NCBI GenBank assembly: GCA_024695475.1
Contig: JAILIC010000038.1
Location: forward strand, 1-40,800
Direction of reading: 5' to 3'
DNA from: Treponema sp.
GTDB lineage: Bacteria > Spirochaetota > Spirochaetia > Treponematales > Treponemataceae
Length of the DNA: 40,800 nucleotides
Under the pieces are notes generated by a model, which saw only the letters and a program-made list of their open reading frames with translations, made no database searches and was not told the origin of the DNA. Positions 24,628 to 33,872 of this stretch are shown one piece after another. Position 1 is the first letter of the stretch. Each line of letters begins with the position of its first letter. The translations under genes were made by a program, and so were the position numbers.

Positions 24628-25397
24628 AGACACCTCAATAACAATGTACCACCAACAGCACCAATGGATAAACCGACAGCAATCATCAGGGCTTCCCAGA
24701 CACGGGCAGATCCTGCAAGAAGATCTCCTGCAATGATGTCTCGAATGGCATTGACCATTGCGAGTCCAGGAACAACCTGCATCATGGTTCCGATCACTAC
24801 TATGTCACTTTTTATTTCAAATGGGAGTAGGAGTGAGAGTAATCCTGTTCCGGAAGAAACAAGAAAACCAGCTAATAGTGTCACAATAAATCCGTTAAGC
24901 TGTATCTTATCAAGAATCATCATAACTATTCGTAAAAGAATGCCTATGATAAATGCATAACAGCCATCGATGTTACCACCTCCAAACATGCGGGTATAAA
25001 AAAACGAGCTGATAGCTGCTGCACATATTATGAACCAAGCTGGGTAATCTTTTTGCTCCCTGATGTTTTTTAACTTTTTGCGAAGATTTGTGGGATCTTC
25101 ACTTCTGCCACTCCATTCCAAGTCTCTGGATAAGCTGTTAACTAAGGCAATTTTTTTTAAATTTGTACCACGGTGGACGATGCGCTTCATGTTCATAAAG
25201 TGTCTGCCATCTGCATTTCGCCATGAAAAAATAACGACCGTAGGAGTAACAAAAGAATGCACTTCTTTTGCACCGAGAGATTCGGCAACATGGACAATGG
25301 TATCTTCGGATCGATAGGTTTCTCCGCCATTTTCTAGTATTAAAGATCCGGCTTCTACTGCGATATCTTGTATGTCATCATTAAGAATTCTGCTCAT
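24624..25397 (-). CDS. Threonine/serine exporter family, large subunit (ThrE/YjjP-like)
   Basis: A 257-residue membrane protein of the DUF1212/ThrE group. The N-terminal cytoplasmic part has the family segment AVEAGSLILENGGETYRSEDT and HSFVTPTVVIFSW; four or five hydrophobic segments follow from about residue 115. It overlaps the small subunit by 4 bases at ATGA. No Shine-Dalgarno sequence precedes the ATG, and the promoter predicts a 6-base leader. Confidence 0.87.
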   Translation of the reverse strand: MSRILNDDIQDIAVEAGSLILENGGETYRSEDTIVHVAESLGAKEVHSFVTPTVVIFSWRNADGRHFMNMKRIVHRGTNLKKIALVNSLSRDLEWSGRSEDPTNLRKKLKNIREQKDYPAWFIICAAAISSFFYTRMFGGGNIDGCYAFIIGILLRIVMMILDKIQLNGFIVTLLAGFLVSSGTGLLSLLLPFEIKSDIVVIGTMMQVVPGLAMVNAIRDIIAGDLLAGSARVWEALMIAVGLSIGAVGGTLLLRCL

Positions 25398-25402
25398 AAC
25401 GT

Positions 25403-25439
25403 AAAACCAATACTAAAATGACAAGATATATTAAGTCAA
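25403..25439 (-). promoter_or_regulatory. thrE-pair promoter with 6-base leader
   Basis: TTGACT (25439-25434), 18-base spacer, TAGTAT (25415-25410) on the minus strand; predicted start near 25403, six bases before the ATG at 25397. Confidence 0.5.
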
Positions 25440-25476
25440 GTCGTACTTTTCTTTTGTCATATATAATTACACTGGT

Positions 25477-25515
25477 AAAAAAAATCCCATACCGTAGTTA
25501 ACTACGGTATGGGAT
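25477..25515 (-). terminator. Terminator of greA, perfect 32-base palindrome
   Basis: Positions 25484-25499 and 25500-25515 are exact reverse complements (16 bp, centre GTTAAC). Read on the minus strand the palindrome follows greA and is followed by eight T, giving a strong rho-independent terminator. Confidence 0.88.
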
Positions 25516-25546
25516 GTATTATACGACAAAGTTAAAGCAGATTGCT

Positions 25547-28240
25547 TTATTTTGCTGCTGCGATTGATTTGACCTTAAAGCTATATTTGTGGTCATTGAT
25601 GGTAAATGAAAGTTCATCACCTACCTTGTGATCCATGAGGGCATTGCCAAATGGAGACATGTACGAAATGATTCCTTTATCAGGATCTGATTCCCATGGA
25701 CCAAGGATTGTATATTTCTCATCCTGATTAGTTTCTTTGTTCAACAGAGTTGCTGTTGTTGAAAAAGAAATAACAGCAGTAGTAATTGTTGTAGGATCAA
25801 ATACAACAGCACGATTTAACTCTTCTTGCAGTTTGCTCAATGTAACATTGAGGTAGTGCTGATGCTCTTTAGCAGCTTTGTATTCAGCATTTTCTTTCAA
25901 GTCACCTTGTGCACGAGCTTCTGCAATTTCTTTTGCATTGGCTGGTATTTCAACAGTCTGAATTTGCTGAACGAGAGCTTTCTTTTCTTCAAGCTTTTTG
26001 GCTGTAACCATCATACCACGAGGAGTAGAAGATTTTTCTTCTGTTGTATGGAACTTGAAGTCAGGGTATTTTTCGAGAATACGATTACGTACTGTTGCCT
26101 TTATTGATGAATCTAAATCTGCAAGATCGTCAACCAATGTATATAAACGATTAACAGTATCTTCATCGTTGCTCAACATATGCTTGAGTAATGTATCATC
26201 TTTAAACAATAACAATGTTGCAGCCTTGTTAATCTTTTTGTTTTCAGTTGTATTAACATGGTTATTGATTTCGCGGAATGTCTGCTCGATGATGTTAATC
26301 AATGCTATGAGTTGTTTTTCGTATGGAATGTTTGCCTGAACAAACCAGTCATCATTCTGACATTCTTTAAACAGATAGATAACTGCATTACGATAGTCTC
26401 TGTAGTTTTCAAATGCTGTAATGGCCATTTTTTGTACTTTTTCTGTAAATCCTGCATTGATTAACAAAATCAACATAGATTTATCCAGTACTGTTGGGAA
26501 GAGTTTAATAAACTCATCTGACCAATTTGGCAACATTTTGATTGACTGCAAGAAGTTTGCCTTGAGAGAGGTATTCTTTGTGTCTTTCAATAATTCATAC
26601 ATTTCACGAGGATTTTCGATATCATCGTAAATCTGTTTGAATGTATATTTCATAGGATATGCCAATGAAGGAATCAAAGCACTGACCTGTTGTACGACCA
26701 AATATGCGGCTAATATCTGTTCATTGACCTTTGTAATTGTTTTTACGTAACCGGTAAAGTATGAGAACATATCAGCAAAGAGGTCGTTAGTCTTATCGGT
26801 CTCTTCGGTGTTGATATATTTCATTAAAATGTCGATACGTGCAAAGAATTGCTTTTGAGCTTTGAATTCGTTGGACAGTTTTTCTTCCTGGCTGATTTCA
26901 TGCTCGCGGACGATGTATTGATTGATGTCGTTTGGATTTACACCAAAAGTGGCATCTGTGTCAAGAATTTTCTTTGCGGCAGAATTCCATGAAGTCCATT
27001 CACCATTTGTAAGAATGGTAGGAACAAGTTCTGCTTTGATGCGTTTGAAATCGCAGCTGTTGTTGAAACTCTTAATAATGGTTCTTAATGCCCATTCTTT
27101 TTCTGCTTTAACTTTTTTTGCAAGTTCTTCACGTGGTTTTGTTGCTTTTAATACCCATATGTGATCTTTTGCAAGTGGAGTCAGAGCGTTGACTGCCATC
27201 TTGAGAGACATCTCATGGATACCGGCTTTCTTACCAAAATTGATGATTAATGTGTCACCTTCAACTTTACGGATGAGACCTACACCCCAAGAGCGGTGAA
27301 ATACGTAGTTATGTGCATCAAATGCAATATGTTTTTCAAAGTCACTGATAGCCTCAAATACGTTGCGGAAATTTTGTGCAAGGTTTGATGAGCGAATATA
27401 TTCATCGACATGACTGTGCTTTGCATATTTATTTTTGAAGCAGTCTGCAATTTCTCGACGAGCCCACATGTCTTTTTGATCAATAGAAAGAATAAGCTTT
27501 AGGATATCAATTGCAGTAGTCCATTTACCTTGTTTTTTATATTTATCATACAAATCGTGCATTAAATCTGCGCTACGATCTTCGCTGATGGTTTTTGCAA
27601 CTTTACGCTGAACCAATAAGAAAAAGTCGATCTCGTCAGGAATAAGCTCAAGAAGTTTTGCCCACAACTCTTTTACCATGTTGTAGTTTTTTGCTGTTAC
27701 ATAGCGGAGTAAGGCTTTTTTGTAAAAATCGATGGCAGTATCGATGTCGTTTTCATTTTCGTAATGTTCTGCCAACTGTTTTGCAATGTCTGCTTCTTCA
27801 AAATCAAGTTTGACGATACGTTCGTACAGTTCCCAAACTTTGTCATTGTTTTCTGATTTATAGCGCTCTGCAAGGGTTCGTAGGGCAAATTTGTTGTTTG
27901 CATCATCAGCAAGAATAGATTCGCACAAATAATCAACAACGGTTTCTTTGTGATTCTTCTGGAAGATGTCAACGAGGGTTACAAGTGAGGAATTATCCAA
28001 TGTACCTTTGCCAAGCCCGAGCATACCAGAAAGATATAATGCGATAATACTATCCTTTGAATGGGTCAGGTGTTCATCACATACTTCTTTAATGGTGTCA
28101 ACACAATTTTCTGCGCGGGTTTTTTCTACGATACCGGCAAGCTCAATGAGATTGTTTTTGGTGTAATTGCTGATTGTGGCACGTGTCCAGGTTTCTTCTT
28201 TCAGCATGTCCTGCACGGTCTTTACCAGTTCTTCAGACAT
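25547..28240 (-). CDS. greA: Giant GreA transcript-cleavage factor
   Basis: An 897-residue protein whose last 165 residues are a GreA factor, which enters the RNA polymerase secondary channel and stimulates cleavage of backtracked RNA. The GreA coiled coil shows GDLKENAEYKAAKE at 779-792 with the two tip acidic residues (D780, E783) intact, and the FKBP-like C-terminal domain follows (ILGPWESDPDKGIISYMSPFG). Ordinary GreA has about 158 residues. The first 730 are mostly helical and include TPR-like helix pairs (LAEHYENENDIDTAIDFYKKAL near 162) and a small beta region (HRSWGVGLIRKVEGDTLIINFG near 313). The long form is known in spirochaetes such as Borrelia; the role of the extension is unknown. 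AGGAG is 7 bases before the ATG. Confidence 0.9.
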   Translation of the reverse strand: MSEELVKTVQDMLKEETWTRATISNYTKNNLIELAGIVEKTRAENCVDTIKEVCDEHLTHSKDSIIALYLSGMLGLGKGTLDNSSLVTLVDIFQKNHKETVVDYLCESILADDANNKFALRTLAERYKSENNDKVWELYERIVKLDFEEADIAKQLAEHYENENDIDTAIDFYKKALLRYVTAKNYNMVKELWAKLLELIPDEIDFFLLVQRKVAKTISEDRSADLMHDLYDKYKKQGKWTTAIDILKLILSIDQKDMWARREIADCFKNKYAKHSHVDEYIRSSNLAQNFRNVFEAISDFEKHIAFDAHNYVFHRSWGVGLIRKVEGDTLIINFGKKAGIHEMSLKMAVNALTPLAKDHIWVLKATKPREELAKKVKAEKEWALRTIIKSFNNSCDFKRIKAELVPTILTNGEWTSWNSAAKKILDTDATFGVNPNDINQYIVREHEISQEEKLSNEFKAQKQFFARIDILMKYINTEETDKTNDLFADMFSYFTGYVKTITKVNEQILAAYLVVQQVSALIPSLAYPMKYTFKQIYDDIENPREMYELLKDTKNTSLKANFLQSIKMLPNWSDEFIKLFPTVLDKSMLILLINAGFTEKVQKMAITAFENYRDYRNAVIYLFKECQNDDWFVQANIPYEKQLIALINIIEQTFREINNHVNTTENKKINKAATLLLFKDDTLLKHMLSNDEDTVNRLYTLVDDLADLDSSIKATVRNRILEKYPDFKFHTTEEKSSTPRGMMVTAKKLEEKKALVQQIQTVEIPANAKEIAEARAQGDLKENAEYKAAKEHQHYLNVTLSKLQEELNRAVVFDPTTITTAVISFSTTATLLNKETNQDEKYTILGPWESDPDKGIISYMSPFGNALMDHKVGDELSFTINDHKYSFKVKSIAAAK

Positions 28241-28293
28241 AAAATACTCCTAATGTGACTAATGAAAAACTCTTTCAATATTTTCTTACCGGG

Positions 28294-29226
28294 CTATTGT
28301 ACAAATTTGGTGTAAATCACCGGGTCAAGAATCTTAATCTTTAATAAGATCTGGTTAATTTTAGCAGTGTCCTCGTGTTTCATGACATAGTAATCAATTA
28401 GCCAGAAATACATGTTAATAAGCCGAGGAGTGAACAGTGATGGAACGCTGTTGGGATCTTTCGACTCATTTTCTTTTGCATAGATATCCTGTCGAAGTCT
28501 ACCAACTTCTTGGGATCGTAGTTCTCTTTTGACATTGAAAATGCCAAAGAGAACTCCATAAACTGGAATCCACTCCTGTAATGCTGCTCCTGTATACCCT
28601 TTTTCTGCTACTTGACGAATTAGGCAACAGATGAGCTCAGAGTCGAGAAAAGCAAGATCTATTTTTTGAGGATTAATAAAGAATGCCTCTCTAAATAAAA
28701 CTTTTGCCTTTTTGTCTTCTCCACAAAGGGCATAACAGTCTGCTAATTCTGCCAATACTGGTGCAAGACCTGGATATGCGGCGTTTGCTTCGAGCAGGCA
28801 ATTCTTAGCAGTTTCGTATTCTCCAAATTTTTTGTAGCATAAACCTGTCTTTCGGCAAATTTCTGCTTTTGTTACTGGGTCGCGTTCATCGGTAAGCTTG
28901 CTGTAATTAAGCAAGGCTTTTGAGAATACTCCTCGTCTGACAGCAAATACAGTATTTAAGTCTGTTGTTTTGCGATCGGCTAAATCTTTTTCAAAAGATT
29001 TCCATTCGTTGATTAAACTTTCGCCTCGCTCAAAAGGTTCCCGTATGCTGTCGAGCTGCTTAATGATGTCAATCCAATAATTACAACACCAGATGGCAAA
29101 ACTAATTTTGGTATTCTCTAGATCATTTTCGAGAGCAACTGATAATATTTGTCTTGCTTCTTCTGGTTTACCGGCTTCGAGGAATCCGTTTGCTTTTATT
29201 AACTGTTCTTGTGACTGAATTCCCAT
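28294..29226 (-). CDS. TPR-repeat protein upstream of greA, 310 aa
   Basis: A soluble, mostly helical protein with TPR units at about 6-35 (QLIKANGFLEAGKPEEARQIL) and 120-195 (CYKKFGEYETAKNCLLEANAAYPG, then LADCYALCGEDKKAKVLF). There is no signal peptide. The gene lies 53 bases upstream of greA in the same direction and likely shares its transcript. No family name is recognised. Its own promoter predicts a 7-base leader without a Shine-Dalgarno sequence. Confidence 0.75.
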   Translation of the reverse strand: MGIQSQEQLIKANGFLEAGKPEEARQILSVALENDLENTKISFAIWCCNYWIDIIKQLDSIREPFERGESLINEWKSFEKDLADRKTTDLNTVFAVRRGVFSKALLNYSKLTDERDPVTKAEICRKTGLCYKKFGEYETAKNCLLEANAAYPGLAPVLAELADCYALCGEDKKAKVLFREAFFINPQKIDLAFLDSELICCLIRQVAEKGYTGAALQEWIPVYGVLFGIFNVKRELRSQEVGRLRQDIYAKENESKDPNSVPSLFTPRLINMYFWLIDYYVMKHEDTAKINQILLKIKILDPVIYTKFVQ

Positions 29227-29232
29227 AGCGAC

Positions 29233-29267
29233 AACTTTTATTATAGCAGAATGTATTTTTTAGTCAA
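29233..29267 (-). promoter_or_regulatory. Promoter of the 310-aa TPR gene
   Basis: TTGACT (29267-29262), 16-base spacer and the consensus TATAAT (29245-29240) on the minus strand. Predicted start near 29233, seven bases before the ATG. Confidence 0.6.
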
Positions 29268-29440
29268 TGAAAATTGCTTTAAAATTGGAAAAAATGAACA
29301 TAGTTTATACTATAGTTTATATATATGTGTCAAGATACTTTTTCTGCTTTTTTTTAATATATGATAAATAATAAGTATTGGTAAATTTTTCTTGCGTGAT
29401 TCTGGCGTTTTTTGTATCGATGAGATTATTTGATTACTTG

Positions 29441-29476
29441 TTTACAACTGATGATTCATTTGATATTATCTATAAT
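29441..29476 (+). promoter_or_regulatory. rpe promoter with very short leader
   Basis: TTTACA (29441-29446), 17-base spacer, TATTAT (29464-29469); predicted start near 29476, four bases before the rpe ATG. A consensus TATAAT at 29471-29476 lies even closer to the ATG and would put the start inside the gene. Confidence 0.45.
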
Positions 29477-29479
29477 AGT

Positions 29480-30115
29480 ATGAAAAATCCTATTTTAGCA
29501 CCCTCTTTACTTTCTGCAGATTTTGGTAACTTAAAAGATGCGCTTCATCAGATTGAAAATAACAATGCTGGTGCAGTCCATATAGATATAATGGATGGAA
29601 GGTTTGTTCCTCAAATTTCCTATGGACAGCCGGTAGTAAAAAGTATTCGTCCTTATACCAAGTTGCCGTTTGATATTCATCTTATGGTAGAACATCCAGA
29701 AGATCAGATTGAAACGTTTGCGGCCTCTGGTGCAGATTGGATAACTTTTCATGTGGAAAACACCGTACATATACATCGTATCATTCAATTGATACATAGT
29801 CTTGGTAAAAAAGCAGGTGTCGCTTTTGTGCCATCAACACCTGTTTCTGCTTTGTCTGAGATACTCGCTGATGTGGATTTGGTTCTTGTTATGACTGTCA
29901 ATCCAGGATTTGGTGGACAAAAGTTGATTCCTGGTTGTCTTAAAAAAATTACGCAGCTTAAGCAAATCCGTGAAGAATATAATTACGCGTACGATATATC
30001 TGTAGATGGTGGCGTCAATGCACAAACAGTTTCCTCTGTTCTTGATAGTGGCGCTGATATTGTTGTTTCAGGTTCCGCTTTCTTCTCTGGAGCTCTTTTA
30101 TGGCCGGTAAAATAA
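29480..30115 (+). CDS. rpe: Ribulose-phosphate 3-epimerase
   Basis: A TIM-barrel enzyme of the pentose phosphate pathway that interconverts ribulose 5-phosphate and xylulose 5-phosphate. Signatures are ILAPSLLSADFG, HIDIMDGRFVPQISYG, DIHLMVEHPE, VMTVNPGFGGQ and SVDGGVN, with the metal-binding and catalytic residues present. The ATG at 29480 (MKNPILAPSLL) gives the normal length of 211 residues; a longer frame from 29378 passes through the promoter and is not used. The end overlaps the next gene by 16 bases. Confidence 0.94.
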   Translation: MKNPILAPSLLSADFGNLKDALHQIENNNAGAVHIDIMDGRFVPQISYGQPVVKSIRPYTKLPFDIHLMVEHPEDQIETFAASGADWITFHVENTVHIHRIIQLIHSLGKKAGVAFVPSTPVSALSEILADVDLVLVMTVNPGFGGQKLIPGCLKKITQLKQIREEYNYAYDISVDGGVNAQTVSSVLDSGADIVVSGSAFFSGALLWPVK

Positions 30116-30879
30116 AATACTGCTGTATCGTTCTTTTTTTTATCTTTTTTCCTTTGTGTGCTCAAAATATCCGGAGCAATGCATTGTCTAATGCTCTTGA
30201 AGCGTATCGTTTAAAAGAGTGGCAAACTGCAGTTTTTATGTTTAAAAAAGCCTATGCACTTAAGGAGTATATTTCTCCTGAAACTGCATATATGACAATT
30301 ATTGCCGAAATAAATTGTGAAAAATATGATGATGCTGCGCAGGATTGCGATTTGTTTTTAATATCATATGCAGATTCCCTGTATGCGCCATATGTTCGTT
30401 ATCAGCGGGGACGCTGTTCATTTTATCTTGGCGAGTATAATAGAGCAGTCTTGTTGTTGAGTGATTTTTGTCATGAAAATGAAGGACATGAGATGTATCC
30501 GTCTGCATTGTATTGGATGGCAGAATCATTTTATGCAGGATACAACTATGACTCTGCAAAGCCTTTGTATGAGCGCATAGTATCTGATTTTGCGACAAGT
30601 GAGAAATATGAAGCGGCATGTTTTAGACTTGAGATTATAGAACAACATCTTCGTGAAAAGAAGTTAGTATATTTGTTGCATAAGACCGGTGAAGACTATT
30701 TAGCTGCTAAAGAAGATTATGAAAAGCAGTTACGTGTATATAAAACCGAGGGGCTTGTGGGATTACAGCGTGAGTTAAAGACTGAAAAAGATAAAAATGC
30801 TTCATTGACAGCAGAAGTAGAAGAGCTCCGATTGAAGAATGCTGAGTTACAAAAGAAGGTGGGGACTGTAACTAAATGA
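30100..30879 (+). CDS. Exported TPR protein with C-terminal coiled coil
   Basis: A 259-residue protein. The N-terminal hydrophobic segment (YCCIVLFFIFFPLCA) is a signal peptide or anchor. TPR helices follow (AYRLKEWQTAVFMFKKAYAL, RCSFYLGEYNRAVLLLSDF, AESFYAGYNYDSAKPLYERIV), a layout like the CpoB/YbgF group, and the last 60 residues form a heptad-rich coiled coil (LKTEKDKNASLTAEVEEL). It should sit in the periplasm and bind protein partners. The gene overlaps rpe by 16 bases and the next TPR gene by 4 (ATGA), so the three are translationally linked. Confidence 0.78.
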   Translation: MAGKIKYCCIVLFFIFFPLCAQNIRSNALSNALEAYRLKEWQTAVFMFKKAYALKEYISPETAYMTIIAEINCEKYDDAAQDCDLFLISYADSLYAPYVRYQRGRCSFYLGEYNRAVLLLSDFCHENEGHEMYPSALYWMAESFYAGYNYDSAKPLYERIVSDFATSEKYEAACFRLEIIEQHLREKKLVYLLHKTGEDYLAAKEDYEKQLRVYKTEGLVGLQRELKTEKDKNASLTAEVEELRLKNAELQKKVGTVTK

Positions 30880-32000
30880 GTCGTTCCGTATTGATTACCG
30901 CTCAGTCTTTGTTAAAAAGAAGAAGATTTACAGATACTGTCAAATTGCTGGAAGGTAGTGCTGAACACTATGGTGACAATTTTGATTATTATCTGACGCT
31001 CGGTATTGCTTGTCTTTATCTGGGGGATACGGGGAGTGCAAATAATTATTTTTCTCGTGCACGAAGTATTCGTCTGACTGACACTCAGTTGTTGCTTGGT
31101 CAGGCAGCTCTTTATTTACGACGAGGTGAGACTGATCGTGCGTTGCAGTACTATCTGGATATTCAGGATAATGAGCCTGGAAACAAAATAGTAGCAAAGG
31201 CAATGGAGTTTATCCGTACCAAAGGTGATTATAAAACTATTAATCGCTGGGTTGAAACTGGTAAGATAAAACGGTTTTATCCACCATTGGGAATAAATCC
31301 TTCCATTGTACAGCGTTGTTTATTATTGTTTCTATTGTGTGGTATTGTCTGGTATGGCTGGAATTATGGATTTTCTATTACGTTCTTGCAGGGTACTAGT
31401 AAATCGCGATTGTCAGGTGAACGTCCCTTTATTGAAACTCCTGCTGATGATGCCAAGAAGGGGACAGAAAGCACTGATGAAACAGTCCGCTTTACATTAA
31501 CAGAAAAAGAATGTGTGGAAGCATATAATCGTGCTCGGGATTATTTTTCAGGATACCATGATAATCTTGCTCAGATTGAAGTAAATCGTATTTTGAATTC
31601 TAATGCTACGCAGTTTCAGAAAAAACAGGCGGAGCTTGTGGCTGAACAGCTAAAAGAGCCGACATTTGATACGAAATTGGATGAAATTACCTGTAAACAG
31701 GTATTGTCAGAGCCTGTTTTGTATAATCATTGTTGGGTGTCATGGATTGGAAGAATAACAAACTGGAGTGATGAGACTTCATCGTCGTTTTCTTGCGATC
31801 TTATGGTTGGTGATGAAAATCTGAGGCATGTAGAAGGTATTGTTCCTGTGGTGTTTGAAAAGGCACCGGTGCCGCCAATTGATCATGAAAAGGCTGTTAG
31901 AATTCTTGCTGAAATAGTGTATGATGGATCGGTAGTTACATTGCAGGGAAAAGCGGTGTATCAAAGTGTGACAGGATCGTTGAAAATAGGAAAAAAATAA
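30876..32000 (+). CDS. Membrane-anchored TPR protein, 374 aa
   Basis: TPR helices occupy residues 1-125 (LGIACLYLGDTGSANNYFSRA, LLLGQAALYLRRGETDRALQYY). A single membrane segment lies near 148-166 (CLLLFLLCGIVWYGWNYGF). With no signal peptide, the N-terminal TPR part should be cytoplasmic and the C-terminal 200 residues periplasmic. The last 100 residues are beta-rich and could be an OB-like fold (inference). It begins with an ATGA overlap from the exported TPR gene and ends 69 bases before recA. No family name is recognised. Confidence 0.72.
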   Translation: MSRSVLITAQSLLKRRRFTDTVKLLEGSAEHYGDNFDYYLTLGIACLYLGDTGSANNYFSRARSIRLTDTQLLLGQAALYLRRGETDRALQYYLDIQDNEPGNKIVAKAMEFIRTKGDYKTINRWVETGKIKRFYPPLGINPSIVQRCLLLFLLCGIVWYGWNYGFSITFLQGTSKSRLSGERPFIETPADDAKKGTESTDETVRFTLTEKECVEAYNRARDYFSGYHDNLAQIEVNRILNSNATQFQKKQAELVAEQLKEPTFDTKLDEITCKQVLSEPVLYNHCWVSWIGRITNWSDETSSSFSCDLMVGDENLRHVEGIVPVVFEKAPVPPIDHEKAVRILAEIVYDGSVVTLQGKAVYQSVTGSLKIGKK

Positions 32001-32069
32001 CTTTTTTGGAGTTTTAGTTCCTCTTTTGATAAGTTTTTTTGTATTAATAGGTGGAGGGTAATTGTTTTT

Positions 32070-33317
32070 ATGGCGAGTAAAACGATAAATGAAGAAAAAG
32101 TCGCTGCAGAACAGGCTGAAAAGTTAAAGGCGTTGGAAGCTGCACGACTGCAGATAGAAAAGCAGTTTGGTCAAGGTTCCTTGATGAAGTTGGGAACAAA
32201 AACAGATGCTTCTGGTATCGATGTTATTCCATCTGGATCTATTTTGCTTGATGAAGCATTGGGTATCGGTGGATATCCTCGTGGTCGTATTATTGAAATG
32301 TATGGACCTGAGTCATCAGGTAAAACAACATTGGCGTTGCATGCAATCGCAGAGGCTCAAAAATTGGGTGGTATTGCTGCATTTATTGATGCAGAGCATG
32401 CATTGGATCCTGTTTATGCTAAAAATCTTGGTGTAAATATTGATGAACTTTGGGTGTCTCAGCCTGATACTGGTGAACAGGCTTTGGAAATCGCTGAAAA
32501 TCTTGTTCGTAGTGGTGCTGTTGATATTGTCGTTATTGACTCTGTTGCAGCTTTGACACCGCAGGCAGAAATTGAAGGTGAGATGGGTGATAGTCATATG
32601 GGACTTCAGGCTCGTCTTATGAGTCAGGCTTTGCGAAAATTGACGGCTACAATTTCAAAGTCACGTTGTTTGCTTGTATTTATTAACCAGATTCGTATGA
32701 AAATCGGTGTTATGTTTGGAAATCCTGAGACAACAACGGGTGGTAATGCACTTAAGTTTTATTCGTCTATACGTTTGGAAATTCGCCGTACAGAGTCAAT
32801 TGGATCAAAAGATGCAGAGGATGCTGTTGGTAACCGTGTCCGAGTAAAAGTTGTAAAGAACAAGGTTGCACCGCCATTCCGTAAGTGTGAGCTTGATATT
32901 TATTTTGGTAAAGGCGTTTCTTCTGCAGCAAGTTTGCTTGACAGTGCGGTAAAATATGGTTTTATCGAAAAAAAAGGATCTTGGTATACTCAGGGAGAAA
33001 ATAAGATTGGGCAGGGAAAAGAAAATGCGCTTGCATTCCTTGAACAAAATCCTGATCTTGCATATGAGATCGAGCATAAGATCCGTGAAAAATTGTTTCC
33101 TGGTCAAGTTTTAAAGACGAAAGAGGGTGTGCCAGTAACACCTGCATATATGCAGACGGTAAAAAAAGCGGAAGCTGATACAAAAGCGGGAGATGTTCAG
33201 GTGGAGATGACTGCAAAAGGCGCTAGTGCACTGAAAGCTGGTGATGGTCATACTGCAAAAAAACAGCCTGCAAATCCTTCTGAAGCTGCGGCTCCATTAC
33301 CGGATGAGCTGTTTTAA
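32070..33317 (+). CDS. recA: Recombinase RecA
   Basis: RecA forms filaments on single-stranded DNA and carries out strand exchange in homologous repair. The 415-residue protein has Walker [10 protein letters not shown] (about 80-88), the Walker B segment [12 protein letters not shown], the L1/L2 DNA-binding loops ([22 protein letters not shown] in pieces, then [18 protein letters not shown] in pieces) and a long C-terminal tail rich in Ala, Lys and Glu after about residue 345. GGAGGG lies 11 bases before the ATG. I saw no obvious LexA-type palindrome upstream. folK follows with no gap. Confidence 0.97.
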   Translation: MASKTINEEKVAAEQAEKLKALEAARLQIEKQFGQGSLMKLGTKTDASGIDVIPSGSILLDEALGIGGYPRGRIIEMYGPESSGKTTLALHAIAEAQKLGGIAAFIDAEHALDPVYAKNLGVNIDELWVSQPDTGEQALEIAENLVRSGAVDIVVIDSVAALTPQAEIEGEMGDSHMGLQARLMSQALRKLTATISKSRCLLVFINQIRMKIGVMFGNPETTTGGNALKFYSSIRLEIRRTESIGSKDAEDAVGNRVRVKVVKNKVAPPFRKCELDIYFGKGVSSAASLLDSAVKYGFIEKKGSWYTQGENKIGQGKENALAFLEQNPDLAYEIEHKIREKLFPGQVLKTKEGVPVTPAYMQTVKKAEADTKAGDVQVEMTAKGASALKAGDGHTAKKQPANPSEAAAPLPDELF

Positions 33318-33872
33318 ATGACTCGTGTATTATTGGGATTGGGGTCAAATCGTTCCTTTGGATCTTTGACTCCATTGCAATTACTGGCAAAAGCTTGTGA
33401 AGCGTTGTCAGCCTTCGTTTTTGATGGGCATATTTCATCTGTATATTTTACAGAACCAATGTATAAAACTGATCAGGATAAGTTTTATAATATGGTGGTA
33501 TTGGGGTATACAGAGTATACTGCGGAAAAACTCCTGAATGCAGTCAATGTCGTTGAGGCGTCATTAGGACGCGATAGGAGTAAAGAAGTCCGTTTTGGTC
33601 CGAGAACACTCGATATTGATATTGAGTTGTATGGTAATCAAGAGATAAGAACGGAGCGGCTGCAGGTGCCGCATGTGCGATTGAAAGATCGTGCGTTTGT
33701 ATTGATTCCAGCACTTGAGGTTTTAAATAAAGATGCCGATTCTAATGAAAGGGATTTATTTGCCGCGTATGTAAAGCGACTCCCAGATCAGGGCATTGAA
33801 AAATATATGAGTGCAGCTGAGTTCTGGGATAGATATTTCCCGGAGGGCTGTGTATGGAACAAAATAGCGTAG
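33318..33872 (+). CDS. folK: HPPK (folate pyrophosphokinase)
   Basis: Transfers pyrophosphate from ATP to 6-hydroxymethyl-7,8-dihydropterin in folate synthesis. Signatures are LLGLGSNRSFG at the start and FGPRTLDIDIELYG with the metal-binding Asp pair, then VPHVRLKDRAFVLIPALEV. Length 184 residues, slightly longer than the usual 160 through a C-terminal extension. The ATG directly follows the recA stop, and the end overlaps scpA by 19 bases. Confidence 0.92.
   Translation: MTRVLLGLGSNRSFGSLTPLQLLAKACEALSAFVFDGHISSVYFTEPMYKTDQDKFYNMVVLGYTEYTAEKLLNAVNVVEASLGRDRSKEVRFGPRTLDIDIELYGNQEIRTERLQVPHVRLKDRAFVLIPALEVLNKDADSNERDLFAAYVKRLPDQGIEKYMSAAEFWDRYFPEGCVWNKIA

Noticed and set aside
28681-28696. 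16-base exact match (GAATGCCTCTCTAAAT) to 4320-4335
   Set aside because: One copy is inside the coding sequence of a TPR protein and the match does not extend; probably chance.
29378-29479. Longer N-terminus for Rpe
   Set aside because: It would run through the promoter; the ATG at 29480 matches the start of the family.
31990-32069. LexA-type SOS box before recA
   Set aside because: No palindrome of either the E. coli or B. subtilis type was seen in the 69-base gap.
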